Source: Chaetoceros tenuissimus
Lineage: Eukaryota; Bacillariophyta; Thalassiosirophyceae; Chaetocerotales; Chaetocerotaceae
NCBI GenBank assembly: GCA_021927905.1
Contig: BLLK01000045.1
Span: 2,480,001-2,544,000, forward strand
Direction: 5' to 3'
Length of the DNA stretch: 64,000 bases
Part shown: one piece after another, positions 10,154-25,765 of the stretch
Position numbering within the stretch: the stretch's first letter is position 1
Layout: every line of letters begins with the position of its first letter
Notes under the pieces: generated by a model
Told to the model about the DNA's origin: nothing
What the model saw: only the letters and a program-made list of their open reading frames with translations
Databases searched by the model: none
Made by a program: the position numbers and the translations under genes

Positions 10154-11950
10154 ATGGCAATCACCAAAACTGTCCCAGAGGTAACCAGACTTTCTTCCTT
10201 TGAAGAAAGCAGCGAAGGATCCACAAGCACCAATGAAAAGCAAGTTGTCCCAGCTGAGCCAAACAAACAAATCCTTTCTCCAGTTCTGGAAGAATTTGAT
10301 GTTCATCTTGGAGGAGCAGCCATGGGCAAGGCATTTAGACGTGCAGCTAGATACTATCTCCATAACAAAGCTCCTGCACTCGTAGGCAACTATATGAAAT
10401 CTTTTGTTGGATCAGAAGACCTTTTGCCAGGAGTAGGACCAAAAGTTGAGGATCCATTCTATGTTTGTGATCTTGGTGTTGTAGTTTCACAATTCTACCG
10501 TTGGAAGAGAATGCTCCCTCGAGTAGTCCCATTTTACGCTGTAAAGTGTAATCCAGATCGTAAGTGGTGTTCTTTTTCTACTCTCGTTTGAAGAATTTTC
10601 TTTGACCGATATATTTACTCATCGTTTCGAAATTTTTAGCTGCTGTCATCAAAACTCTGTTGAAGCTCGGCTGCAATTTCGATTGTGCATCTCGCAATGA
10701 GATCAATCTTGTACTTGACTCAGCCAAAGATTTAGGTCTAAGTGAACTACCTCAAATTATTTTTGCCAATCCATGCAAGCCACCTGCACATATCGTTGAA
10801 GCAGTCTGCAAAGGTGTAAAGATGGTCACATTTGACAACGTCGAGGAGATCAAGAAATGTGCAGCTATTTCGAAAAAGATTGAACTTGTGCTCCGCATTG
10901 TTACCGATGATACTGGAAGCCAATGTAGGCTTTCAAGCAAGTTTGGCGCGCCAAGATCGCGCTGGGTCCCATTGCTTTCAGCAGCAAAGGAACATGGTTT
11001 GCAAGTTGTAGGAGTATCCTTTCACGTTGGCTCAGGGTGTAGAGATCCTACAAGATATGACTTGGCTCTTCAGGATGCGAAAGAACTGTTTCAACTTGCT
11101 GAAAAGGATTACGGCTTTAAAATGAGAATCCTTGATATCGGTGGTGGATTCCCAGGAGAGTCACACTCACTATGGAACCCTGAAACCATTATTGACAACG
11201 TTGTCAATGAAGACTTGGATGATGTGCCTGATGACGAGGATGAGGATGAGGAGGTAGAGAAGAAAGAAGGCAAGACTTTGGAAGAGGTTTCTGATGACAA
11301 TGAGAAGCCAACAGAATTGAACTTTTTTGATGATATTGCAAGCTTTGTTACTCCCAAGATCGATGAATACTTTCCTCCAGAGGATGAGAGTGTTGTTGTT
11401 ATTGGCGAGCCTGGACGCTATCTTGTCGCGGCTGCCTTTACGTTGGTGACATCTGTAACTTCTGTTCGTGGCAATGCGATCGACTCCTCAGCTGTACCAG
11501 AACCTATCGAAGATTCAGTGGCAGCTAAGGGTCTTGATCAACTTACTCGTGATGAAGAACAAGAAATTATTGATATGCAAGCAAATCCTGAGAGTGCAGT
11601 GATTGAAACAATTGTAGAAGAATTGCAAACATACTCCAAGCTTTATACATGCCAGAATCTTACACAACAAGAAATTGATGTATGGCAAGACAAGTCTGAC
11701 GCTGGTCTCCTCGAAGCTCCTGACCGTATGAAGATTCTAAATGCCGAGAAGGTTCACACCGCAGAAGGAGTAACTGCTGGAATTGTCGCGGAATGTCTAG
11801 ACGAAGAAGAAGGAAAGGATTTCACACGTTCTCGATCAAACAGTATTGCAAGATCCCGTTCCAATAGCCTCATGAAAGGAACGACTGCAGAGGAAGAATT
11901 TATGAATTCTGTACTCACCATCGCAGCTGCTGGAGAAGCTGCTGTTAGTG
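10121..11950 (+). repeat. Right arm of ODC inverted repeat
   Basis: Counterpart of the left arm at 1..1840. The 11950 end is set only by the window edge on the other arm, so the true repeat may be longer. Confidence 0.85.
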
Positions 11951-12396
11951 GTGTCGTTATCCAAGCTGTAGCCGACTCTACATCATATCAAGATGATTAT
12001 GCATACTATGTAAATGATGGGGTGTATGGAGCATTCAATAATTTAATGTTTGATCACGCCTCTGTTCGACCTCGAGTGCTTCGTAATGCGCCTACACACA
12101 GCAATCAAGTTGTTTACAAAGAAGAAGAGGATACATATGCCTTAGGAACAAGCTCCGAGCCTCGTGCTCATGGTCGTGAGCTCTTCTCTTCTACAATCTT
12201 CGGTCCAACCTGCGATTCCATCGATGTTATCTCTCGCTCTACTTTGCTGCCAAAATTGGAGGTCGGGGATTGGGTTTACTTCCAAAACATGGGTGCATAT
12301 ACCTGTGCTGCTGCAAGTGACTTCAACGGATTCACACCCACTCGTAAATTTTATGTTTGCAGTGTTCAACCTGAAGACTTTGAATCCTTGGACTAG
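10154..12396 (+). CDS. ODC: Ornithine decarboxylase, copy 2 (complete)
   Basis: Exons 10154..10559 and 10640..12396 (80-nt intron) give 720 residues, against about 430-460 in typical eukaryotic ODCs. The catalytic set is present: PLP lysine K131 (FYAVKCNP), H264 in [28 protein letters not shown], and the intersubunit cysteine near residue 660 in GPTCDS. The extra length comes from an acidic Asp/Glu insert after GGGFPG and a roughly 200-residue insert before YYVNDGVYG. The second insert contains a phosphosite-like SRSNS-SRSNS repeat. GPTCDS and DFNGF favour ODC over arginine or diaminopimelate decarboxylase. A GC-rich E2F-like palindrome lies 134 bp upstream. Confidence 0.93.
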
Positions 12397-12529
12397 AAGG
12401 GTTCCGAGCCTGGCTGGCTACTAGGTCTATTTTCATAATAAATATAAATAATTAAATATCTGCTATTACTTTATCGATGTTTATATCCTCTATCTACTGT
12501 ATTACTCGTTAAAAGAATTAAAATATCTC

Positions 12530-17107
<4,578 letters not shown>

Positions 17108-17400
17108 TTTGAAATATCCCGATATGAGATGGACTCTCTTTTATTTACTAGAGTAGAGGCTAGAAATGATGAAGAAGGTTTTCCCAAAGGTATTGTGTGT
17201 TTTACCATTCACCATTCAAAATTCATCATTCATCTCATCATTCATTCACATTCTCGAGTCAACGCCGTGGATAGCGTCAGCATAGAGAAGAGGAGACCTG
17301 GACGAAGGGCGGACGTGAAAGGACAGAAATTAGTAAAGTAGCTAGGCACTCTTTTTGTACACTTTTAGTTTAGATTGGCATAATAAAGTTGCTTTTGATT

Positions 17401-18661
17401 TTACTCTTTCAATAATATATGTGTTAGGATTCCTAGCATCAAAATACAAAAACTCAGCCCATAATAGATCCAATAAGCAGTCCTTGACTTTTTACTCAAT
17501 TCTTCTTCATCTCGATCTTGCTGATCATCGTCACTTACAACCCTACAGTCTTTTGCATCTTCTTCATGACTTCCATTCCGAACTTTAATATTGTCTTTTG
17601 CTTTTAACATATTTTCATACATCCTTTTCTCTTTGTTGCGATAGGAGGTCAATTTTTCCCTATAATCCAATTGCAGTTTGTGTAAATCTTTATTATCTTT
17701 GTCTATGTCTTTGACTGTCTGTATAGTAAGCAAACACTCTTCAAAACAACCTGTAAGAAGAGCACATTTTCCGGCACGTATCAGAGCCTTTACATTGTCA
17801 TGGTCAAGTTTGATCACCTCTATTGCTGCTTCCTTTGATTTTGTATATTCCTTGTCTCGATAGTGAACTGTTGATATGTTGTTAAAACAATCAACAAGCA
17901 ATGAACAAACTTCCCTCTCAAGGGTGCTGTCTTTTTCTGACTCTTCTTTCAGATCTTTTGCCAAAGCCATCAATTCCTCCGTTGATGTATTATATTTTCT
18001 GAGTGCTTTCACTTTTCCAAATTCACCTTTAGGTCCAATCCATTCATTTGTGTAGTAGTCATTCCCTATTGCTTTCAACTGCTTTGCCATGTTTAATCTA
18101 AATGAATAGCTTTGGCCAGCCATATATGGCTTAATATTATTCACACGAACTCGAAAGTAGCAGCGGGCATTAGTTGGTAAATCGGTACCAAATTGAGATT
18201 TACGACCATAGGGATGAGCATACTTGGAATGAGAGGATACGATCGCACATTCATTTACTTTCAAGTAGCGAACAGACAGCTCAAGAGCTTGACAAACATC
18301 AGAACTTCCCAACTTGATCATGAATTGTTTCTCTTCCCTAAATTTTATGAAACCTTTGCATGGCTCATGATTTCTTAAACTTAGAACAAGATCATCATTC
18401 TGACTTTCATTAGCATGTCCGCTTTCAAAGAAATAACAATCAAAATCAAGAATGTAATAATCATCTATTTCCCCTTCCTCAACTTTAGCTCTATATAATC
18501 CTTGATCATCGTCTAGGAAAAGTGTGCTATTGTTTAAGCGCTACATAGATTTTTTACACAAATTTTGTTAGTCGGGATCAACTACGTAGATCATGCCAAA
18601 ATCATGCCAGAATTCTTACCATCATGCGCAAATCTTCACCCATCAATTCTTCCCACTTCAT
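17401..18661 (-). CDS. FKBP38/FKBP8-like TPR protein, tail-anchored
   Basis: Exons 18620..18661 (14 codons) and 17401..18540 give 393 residues. Residues about 70-150 form a divergent FKBP-type domain (VCQALELSVRYL, NECAIVSSHSKYAHPYG, then a CYFRVRVNNI strand). Many catalytic aromatics appear to be missing, so prolyl isomerase activity is doubtful. Residues about 165-300 form TPR helices. An acidic linker follows, and a C-terminal hydrophobic anchor (WIYYGLSFCILMLGILTHIL) ends LLKE. In animals FKBP8 is tail-anchored in mitochondria/ER and works with HSP90; the same topology is inferred here. Confidence 0.75.
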
Positions 18662-18996
18662 ACTCAACTAACATAGGACAAGAAGAAACACATTTATTTA
18701 TAGATTAGCGTACTTCTTTCGTTTGTTTGTAGTCATGTACTTCACAGATTTTCAATTCATGAAAGCAAATTGGAAGAGAGAAGAGAGAGTGTGTCTTATT
18801 TTAACGGTTCTTAAAATCTAACGTCTTCAACAACTTTCATTTTTCTATTCTGTTTGTTGATTTTGGAGAGATCTAAAAAAACACTAGAGATAGAAGTATT
18901 CGATTACTTTTATGGAATATTTGACGCACTATTATTGATTCAAAAATGTGTATGAACGTAGGTAAAGGGTAACATCCCGATGGGACAACTCTACTA
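18662..18996. other. Intergenic region
   Basis: 335 bp between the FKBP-like start and the MATE 3' end, both on the minus strand. No features were seen beyond AT-rich sequence; it presumably includes the FKBP-like promoter. Confidence 0.4.
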
Positions 18997-19929
18997 TTAC
19001 GCATCCTCATTTGCTTTAGCATAATCTTTCTGTGAAAGCACTCTTAGCCGAAACATCCATAGGCAAGATCTGAAAACTTGATATACTGCAAATATTCTCC
19101 ACACTGCTGCTAGTTTGATGTGCCTTTGTCCTTCCACGAGGATAGCTTTTTTTATTCGTAGCATACAAAATGGAATGACAAAGAAGAATACAGAGAAGCT
19201 ATTTTTGAGAAAGTTCAAATCCTTGGTACCCAATAAAAGTCCTTCGCCTGAGCATACAACTCCTGCAAACAGACAAAAGATCCAAAGATATGGAAGAGTG
19301 GATGTGACACTGGTAATGACTGCAGCATCTCGAGTAAAACAGTTGATGACTGCTGGCAATGTCGCAACCAAAGCGGAGATTGCCAAACCAAAATATGATC
19401 CTGCTTTCATGAAATTTTTAGTTGTTTCTTTCATTACCTCCGCTCGCAGCTTCAAATCTTTTTTATATTCATGAATGCCTGGAACAAAGCTCTGCGCCGT
19501 AAGGTTAAGAGAGTCACACATTGGTATGAAACATAAAAAGAAGGACAACACAATCTGCTGTGCAGCCATATCGATAGTTCCAAACGCACTTGAAACTACA
19601 TGACTCATTGCAATATATCCACTGACCCGTCCTATTGCTGTTGTTGTCACTGGTACAAAAAATTTTGCAACTTCCTTCACGGTCCTCTTGCATTTCGCCT
19701 CTCTGAAAAAATCTCTAGTTCTAAATTTCTGGTGAAGAATGCCTCGAGAAGAAGACTCATTCCCTTCATCTTTTAATGGTCTGCACCTTAAAAATTGAAG
19801 AAACATTGCAAGTGCTGCATATTGTGACAGAACAGTTGCCATAGCTGCTCCTGCTGCACCAGCTCTTCCAACAAAAACCAAATCACCTACAAAATTAATA
19901 AATGCTGCAGTCAGCATGACAATTAACAT
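18997..19929 (-). pseudogene. MATE transporter, 5'-truncated
   Basis: 310-residue open frame matching only the C-terminal part of a MATE-family (multidrug and toxic compound extrusion) antiporter. It starts inside the segment INFVGDLVFVGRAGAAGAAMAT, which in intact proteins follows TM5. It then runs through TTTAIGRVSGYIAMS and about six more membrane segments to the C-terminus. Intact family members have 12 segments and 450-550 residues. Only about 280 bp separate this start from the divergent PGM-like gene, so the N-terminal half is not nearby. The frame is intact, so it is either a recent truncation or a short functional derivative. Confidence 0.75.
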
Positions 19930-20213
19930 TTTTTTAACTTTCTATTTTTTGGCGCGCCACACGACAGCAGAACATACGCACAAGTTTACGTCATTGGTAA
20001 AAAGTGAAAAATGAATGAAGGAAATCCGAAAACTGCGTAGGTATGGTAGTATTGATTAATTGACAGCGTTGTAGTTGATATAGTAGTGAGGGAAATTCAT
20101 AGATTGTTTGTGCCTAGTGTCATCAAGAAAGTACAAAGAAAATCCTAATCAACTCTGTTACTATCATTTGCTTAGCGATATAAAAAAAGGCAGAAGAAAG
20201 AAAACACATATTT
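19930..20213. promoter_or_regulatory. Divergent intergenic region with E2F-like palindrome
   Basis: Contains TTTTTTGGCGCGCCAC at 19945-19960, a full T-run plus GGCGCGCC core. This is the best E2F-type match in the window, about 254 bp before the PGM-like start. Confidence 0.4.
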
Positions 20214-21394
20214 ATGATGAAGATTTTTTCCAGAGCTATTCTCACTGCGTTGGCAACTTCGAAACCAACTCCTACTTCATGCTTTGCATTTTCCAACAAG
20301 GTCTACTATCCAAACTCTGAACATATCATGATGAAACACATCGATAAGTTCAGCACTCGTCTATTCAGTGCAGCTTCAACAGCAGATCTCGATGATTTGA
20401 CAGTAACATTAGACGGACCAGACCTTCCATCCATTGCAAGTGGATCAAAGAGACTGTTTTTAGTTCGCCACGGAGAAGGTGAGTGTCTTGTTTCAATCTT
20501 CTAAAATCTACCTACTATACCTAACTTATACATGCTTGTGTGAACTGATATAAATGAATCAGTAATCAATCCAGGTGGCGATCGCCCAGTGTACTATGGT
20601 TGTATGGACGTGAAGCTCTCAGGTTTAGGTGAAAAAGAGGCCAAGGTGAGTGAATAGGAATAGAACTCAGAGAATTCTTTCCGGCGGTATCAGGGGGACT
20701 TTCATAACCAGGATTTACCCCACCTGTACGAAATCTATCATTCAACAAAGCAATTCATTCTCAAAGTATTTACAATCAAAACATTTCAAAAGGCTGCTGG
20801 TGCATACTTGAAACAATTCGATGTACAAAACATTGCATCCAGTCCACTTACAAGAGCAAAATTTGGAGCAAATGAAGTTTTGAAGCGACAAGAATCAAAA
20901 GACAAAGAAATCTTGATTTTTGAAGGATTCACAGAAATGGACAGGGGTGCTTGGGTGAATTTGACATTGGACGAAATTGGAAAAGAAAATATGGAGGCTT
21001 TTGATAGATGCGACTTATCAGTTACACCAGAGGGTGGAGAGTCGTATCCTGGTCTGAAAGGTAAGTCATTTCACATATAATACATTTGCATATACATATA
21101 AAATTTCACATTATCTCGTATCCTTTTTTGAAAGAACGTGTTTTGAAAGCACGTGATGAATTACTAGAAGCCACTGAAGTTGGGCAAGCGAGTGCTGTTA
21201 TATCTCATTTACAAGTGACTAGAAGTATGTTGAGCGATGCACTTGGAATACCTGTAGATGAAATGTCTACCCTAAAGGTTGCTACAGCATCCATTACTTG
21301 TATTGACTTTGACGAATCTGGAGAGCAAACTGTACATTTTCAGAGTTTCAAACCAGATGCTGGTCTTCGCAAAAGTGTTGACGGTGCAAATTAA
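20214..21394 (+). CDS. Histidine phosphatase / phosphoglycerate-mutase-like protein
   Basis: Exons 20214..20478, 20563..20645, 20793..21060 and 21135..21394 join in frame to 291 residues. The phosphohistidine motif is LVRHGEGEVINPGG, with H86. Further family signals are YYGCMDVKLSGLGEKEAK, IASSPLTRA, a FEGFTEMDRGAW acidic motif and a VISHLQVTRSM segment holding the second histidine. This pattern fits the broad cobC/fructose-2,6-bisphosphatase branch rather than glycolytic dPGM. The N-terminal 50 residues are Ser/Thr/Lys-rich without acidic residues near the start, suggesting organelle targeting. The substrate is not predictable. Confidence 0.85.
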
Positions 21395-22320
21395 CGCAAT
21401 GAATTTCAAGTCAAAGAAAATGGACATTCTTCATACAATGGGAGAGTATAAAGAAAGAACTTGTCAAAATACGAGTGTGCGAAACTCTCGTAATTATTTA
21501 GAAAATAAATTCAAATCGTCTACACTCCAGCATCAGGTTTAAGAAGTTCACCGAATAAGAAGTTGGAGGCTCAGATTTCTGAAAACCTAAGAAGGTGATT
21601 AGAGCTTAGTACAGTCATAGGTTAAGGAGTTCAAATTCCAGGAATTTATATTTCAATTTCCTCCTTACTAATCGTTGGAAAAGTACTCCATTTGCAATAT
21701 AAGCCCACAATTATACGTATAAACCTTATTGAACATAAATATGATCCCAACTATGAAACAAAATAAGAAACCAAAAGCATAACAAGCCAAAAATTACAAA
21801 AGCAATCCGAACTTAAATCAAAGAAGAAGAATACTGAGGGACTAAGTACTACCTAGGCCAAGTTTAAGATGTTACGGCAAGGGTTCAGATCTCCACAGAC
21901 TTTAGATGTACACGAGCCCTGCTGGAAAAAAATGTACTTCTTATTTGTGGTGCTGGAGTGTATTAGAACATAGTAGCCACGTAGTTCAGTTATTTGGTAT
22001 TTCTGTATCTTCTTTCTTCATTCGTTCTCTTTTTTCTTCTCTTTTCTCCTGTGTACTACACTATGTACGTACTTATGTTATATAGATGATTATTATGTCA
22101 TAATGCGAGTAATAACCCATTTCTACTGCTGGACTTACGTACGTACCTCTAAACTCTAAACTCACTTCCTCTTCTCTGACAGCAGCAGCACGCGAAGAGC
22201 AGCGAGCAGCGAAATATTTTTGGATAAGGTAATGTTACTATGTACCTGCTTACAAACAAATATTTGTGCACTTCCATTACCTGTGGTCTGACTAGATCTA
22301 CCTTATTGTTCTTAATTACA
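21395..22320. other. Long intergenic region
   Basis: 926 bp without a recognisable gene. It holds a pyrimidine-rich run at about 22020-22050, two TACGTAC elements (near 22065 and 22136) and a GC-rich CAG-like patch at about 22180-22212 just before the coiled-coil gene. Confidence 0.4.
22065..22080 (+). promoter_or_regulatory. GTACGTACTTATGTTA element
   Basis: 16-mer identical to 51433-51448. It lies about 240 bp before the coiled-coil gene start. Confidence 0.3.
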
Positions 22321-23157
22321 ATGTCAATTACAAACAATCTACCCATACCGGATTTTGCCTCGAGCATCCCGCTGCCTTCAAGTTCTTCCAACCAAAATAC
22401 ATCTCAAACATCTGGTCGCAAGTCCAAAGATAATCAGTATAGTATTGCGAAACCAATTCCTAGACGATTCAAAGTGCCTGCTTTACCAAGAGATGAACTA
22501 ACGAGTGCGACTATTCGTAATGGACTCATCTACAAAAAATTCAAGAGGCCTAGACGGATAGCAGAAGAACACGATCGTCTCAAGAACTGGAAAATCGAAC
22601 TTGACCAGGCATTAGAGAAGGAGAAGAAAAGACTTGAAATCAGTCTCGAAGATTTACAAAAGCGCACTGAAATAGCAAAGGTTCGCCTCGAAAAAGCAAA
22701 CACAGCACAAATCCGAAAAAGACAAGAATTAATCGAATTAATCAAAGAAAGAGACCAGAAACTGAATGAAGCCAAAGCAGCACCTCTTCCAAATGTCGAT
22801 GACGATGAAGAAATTGTTGTGATGAAGAAAAGAAAGACGCAACTAGCAAATCAGGTGAAAGAGCTTGAGAAAAGGTTTGAATCTCTTGAAGAAAAATGGA
22901 AAAAGGAAGATATTGAGAGAAAAGAGAAACTATCTCACGATAAGGAGGAACGGAAACGGAAAGTAAGCGAAAAGCTTGAACAAAGTCAAAGGAAGAAGCA
23001 AAAGACAGAGTCAATACAAGCAGACACTTCTGCGGAAATTGCTCGACTAGAAAAAGAAGTGAAGGAAATCAATCAGACCCAAAGTCAATTAATTTGGCTT
23101 ATGAAACAAGTAATTACTATTCAGAATCAGAAAAAAGAATCTTCAAAGCAGAAGTGA
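22321..23157 (+). CDS. Basic coiled-coil protein, unknown function
   Basis: 278 residues from ATG 22321. An in-frame upstream ATG at 22240 would add a hydrophobic 27-residue extension, but I prefer 22321 because the text from MSITNNLPIPDF onward looks protein-like. The Ser/Pro-rich N-terminus is followed by a basic patch (PIPRRFKVPALPRDEL). Residues about 80-270 form long Lys/Glu-rich coiled coils with a likely nuclear signal (SQRKKQKT), ending in a short hydrophobic helix LIWLMKQVITIQ. No family is recognised. It may be a nuclear structural or complex subunit. Confidence 0.65.
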   Translation: MSITNNLPIPDFASSIPLPSSSSNQNTSQTSGRKSKDNQYSIAKPIPRRFKVPALPRDELTSATIRNGLIYKKFKRPRRIAEEHDRLKNWKIELDQALEKEKKRLEISLEDLQKRTEIAKVRLEKANTAQIRKRQELIELIKERDQKLNEAKAAPLPNVDDDEEIVVMKKRKTQLANQVKELEKRFESLEEKWKKEDIERKEKLSHDKEERKRKVSEKLEQSQRKKQKTESIQADTSAEIARLEKEVKEINQTQSQLIWLMKQVITIQNQKKESSKQK

Positions 23158-23326
23158 AAGGAACTGAAGGGGGGTACAAACGAAGATATGAAAACCTTAA
23201 ATGAAAATGAATATACTACGAATTTAACACAATTTACATAACTTTAGTTTCTTTATTTCACACATCTATTGCACTCTTCATCTCATGTCTGGAACCATAC
23301 AAAAAATACTTGTATTTCCACAAAGA

Positions 23327-25400
23327 TTACTTGTTTTCTCCATCTACACGGACGAAATCTCGAAGTATATCTGGTGTCGAACTTTCGAAAAGAATATCAT
23401 GAAGAAATCTTTCCAACAAGAACGCCTTTAGAGATAGATAGCCAGCATCAAGACACCTAAACCAACGTTGGCGTTTCTTCAATAACTTCCAGCTCATCAC
23501 GGCATTTGGGAGTATTTCATGGTCTTGATCATGAAAATCTTCTGAAATGGCCAATGGATTAATTCCAGCAAACGCCGAGGTACAACTCTCGTGACCTTTA
23601 GTTACGCGTTGACTTAATTTGTCAAAGTCGGAATATCTCTTCCACACACCTATTGTATCCCTGAAAGTCCCTTCACAAAATATGACTAGGAATTGCGCAT
23701 ATTTTCCATGCTTTCTTGACTGTGAAATAACAAAATAATTAGACAATGAGCAGAAAAGAATAAAAAGATGGAATTATGACTTGACATACCTCTACCACAC
23801 GATAACTTGCAACAGAAATAGAAACAGTTACAATCTCCTGACTGTTTGGTTTTGTAAAGCTTTTACTAACAGTAGTTCCAAACACATTATCGCCTTTCAC
23901 AACGACAGTCAATTCGTCATCTGTTTCGTGATCTTTAATTTTCTTGTTTACTAGAGTATGCTTGTGTTCGTAGGGTCCCAATTCGTCAACAGTTCGTGCG
24001 CGTGTAGAGTTCGCACCGTAAAAAACTGAACGGTCAGCTTTACTTGCGATAGAGCTCATTGCATCTTCTTCAGAGTGCTTATCACCTCCGATGTAACTAC
24101 TGCCATCAAAGGCATCGACATCGGTAAAAGGATTGAGTGCAGTGGCCGTCAACTCATCTAAAGAAAAAGGTCGTTAGAATATAAACGGTAACGCTACCAC
24201 TAATTACATTCTCCCCCTTACTTACCTGTTGAAACTTTGTAATCGACTTGAGACCTCTGAAAATTCTGAGCCCAAATCTTTTCGAAAAAAGCACGTTCAT
24301 CAGCTGGTTGAGGAGGCCTTGTCCCTGCTGTATGTTTCCACAGCTTTTGAGATGATATAGATTCTTCCAAAACATAAGTTGGTGCAGTGACAGCCATTAG
24401 CGATCCTTCAGGAACTGAGAACAAAGTTAGTCTGCTACACGACTGGATAAATAAATAGATCAACGAAAAACCTACCTTTCTTCTTCTTGCGTACTTCCTC
24501 TACAGATTTACCATTACCATCCATGACACTATGGATGGATTTAGAGATATCTCCTCCATTCACTGTATGGGAAGTTGTGTCAAGATTATCTGTATCATCA
24601 CCATCCGTTTCGCCTTCATGAACATCTTCAAACCAACCCCATTGATTTGCTAGTTGACTAGAAGAGCTACGTTCAGACCTAGGCTCCGAGCTCGTAGATT
24701 GTCCTTTCACATGCTGGTAATTTCTTTGCAGAAGTAATCTCTGCGCTTGTGTAAGCTCATTTCGTGCAGCCATCAATCTTGGTAAAGTCGATGTCATATC
24801 GTTAACCTTAGGAACGGGCTTAACTTGTTGCTGCGTTCTCGAATCTGAAGAGGATACATCAACCTTGGGGTTATTACTTGCACTAGTGTCGACAGAAACT
24901 TGACGAGGCAAATCTGATACATGTCCTCCTTCTTCTTTGACAAGGTCAGGACTGTGACCATCACTATTTTTTGTGATTTTGTTTGTTTCTTGATTGGCAA
25001 TATATTGTTGCTGTGATGCATGACTGGATGATTTATAGTTTGCATCACTGGTGATTTTTAGTTTGTGATTCAAACTAGAGCTAACATCTTCTTCAGTTGG
25101 GATTGCTACAGCTGGTTTTAAATGCTTTGTCTTGTTTTCTATTGCGACATTACTATCGTCTCCTCCCACTGATTGAATGGAAGCAAGAGTCCCAGTATTG
25201 TCTTCATCCATTTCCTCAATAGATGTTCTTGAAATCTTGAGTTCACGTTCAATTGAGGGATTGGATATAACTCGTTTTACAACATTACTATTCCCACGCA
25301 TAGTGCAGTCAAAATATCCAGTTAAATGTATTTTTAAATGTGTAGAGTCTTGAATTGTTTTATAAGAGAACAGTGTCAGTTCCTGAAACTGAGTATTCAT
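23327..25400 (-). CDS. PX-domain sorting-nexin-like protein
   Basis: Exons 24476..25400, 24226..24414, 23790..24157 and 23327..23719 join in frame to 624 residues. The C-terminal PX domain (about residues 475-620) has SISVASYRVVE, VWKRYSDFDKLSQ and a WFRCLDAGYLSLKAFL stretch, the family's phosphoinositide-binding layout for endosomal membranes. The first 300 residues are low-complexity Ser/Gln/Asp, with a WGWFEDVHEGE motif near residue 270 seen also in other diatom PX proteins as I recall them. The start is set at ATG 25400; an alternative in-frame ATG at about 25301 (MRGNSNVV) may be the real one. Confidence 0.8.
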
Positions 25401-25765
25401 GCATTTCCCCTCCCTTTCAAAGCTGTCATCGCGTCGCTTTGTTGCTTCTCATCAGAACGAAGCTCTGAAGAGAACAAAACAGAAAAAGAAAGAGAACGTT
25501 TTCGTTAAAGTGGCTATTTTAGCTCATATTTTGATAATTGTTCTTTTTCTTTTCCTTTTCCTTTTTCATTGTTTGACAGTGCATACTTCGTTTCTCGTTT
25601 CATTGTAGTACGTTCATACTTGTCGCTTGATGCTTCGTAAATGGTAAATGAATACTGTATTCTTCATTAGTTGGACTTGTTGTTGTTCTTATTACTTGCT
25701 TCAATTGATTCCATTCTTCTTTCGATTTGATTGAGCTTACTTCGGAGAAATCGCACAACACAACG
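25401..25765. other. Divergent intergenic region
   Basis: 365 bp between the PX gene and the galectin-RRM gene. AT-rich with TTTTC-repeat runs near 25540-25570. No other feature was seen. Confidence 0.4.

Noticed and set aside
17129-17341. 70-codon frame between ABCC and FKBP-like genes
   Set aside because: Low-complexity His/Ser-rich text in a probable promoter; no protein-like features.
21600-21900. tRNA T-loop-like strings (GTTCAAATTCC, GGTTCAGATC)
   Set aside because: No matching acceptor, D or anticodon stems at tRNA spacing.
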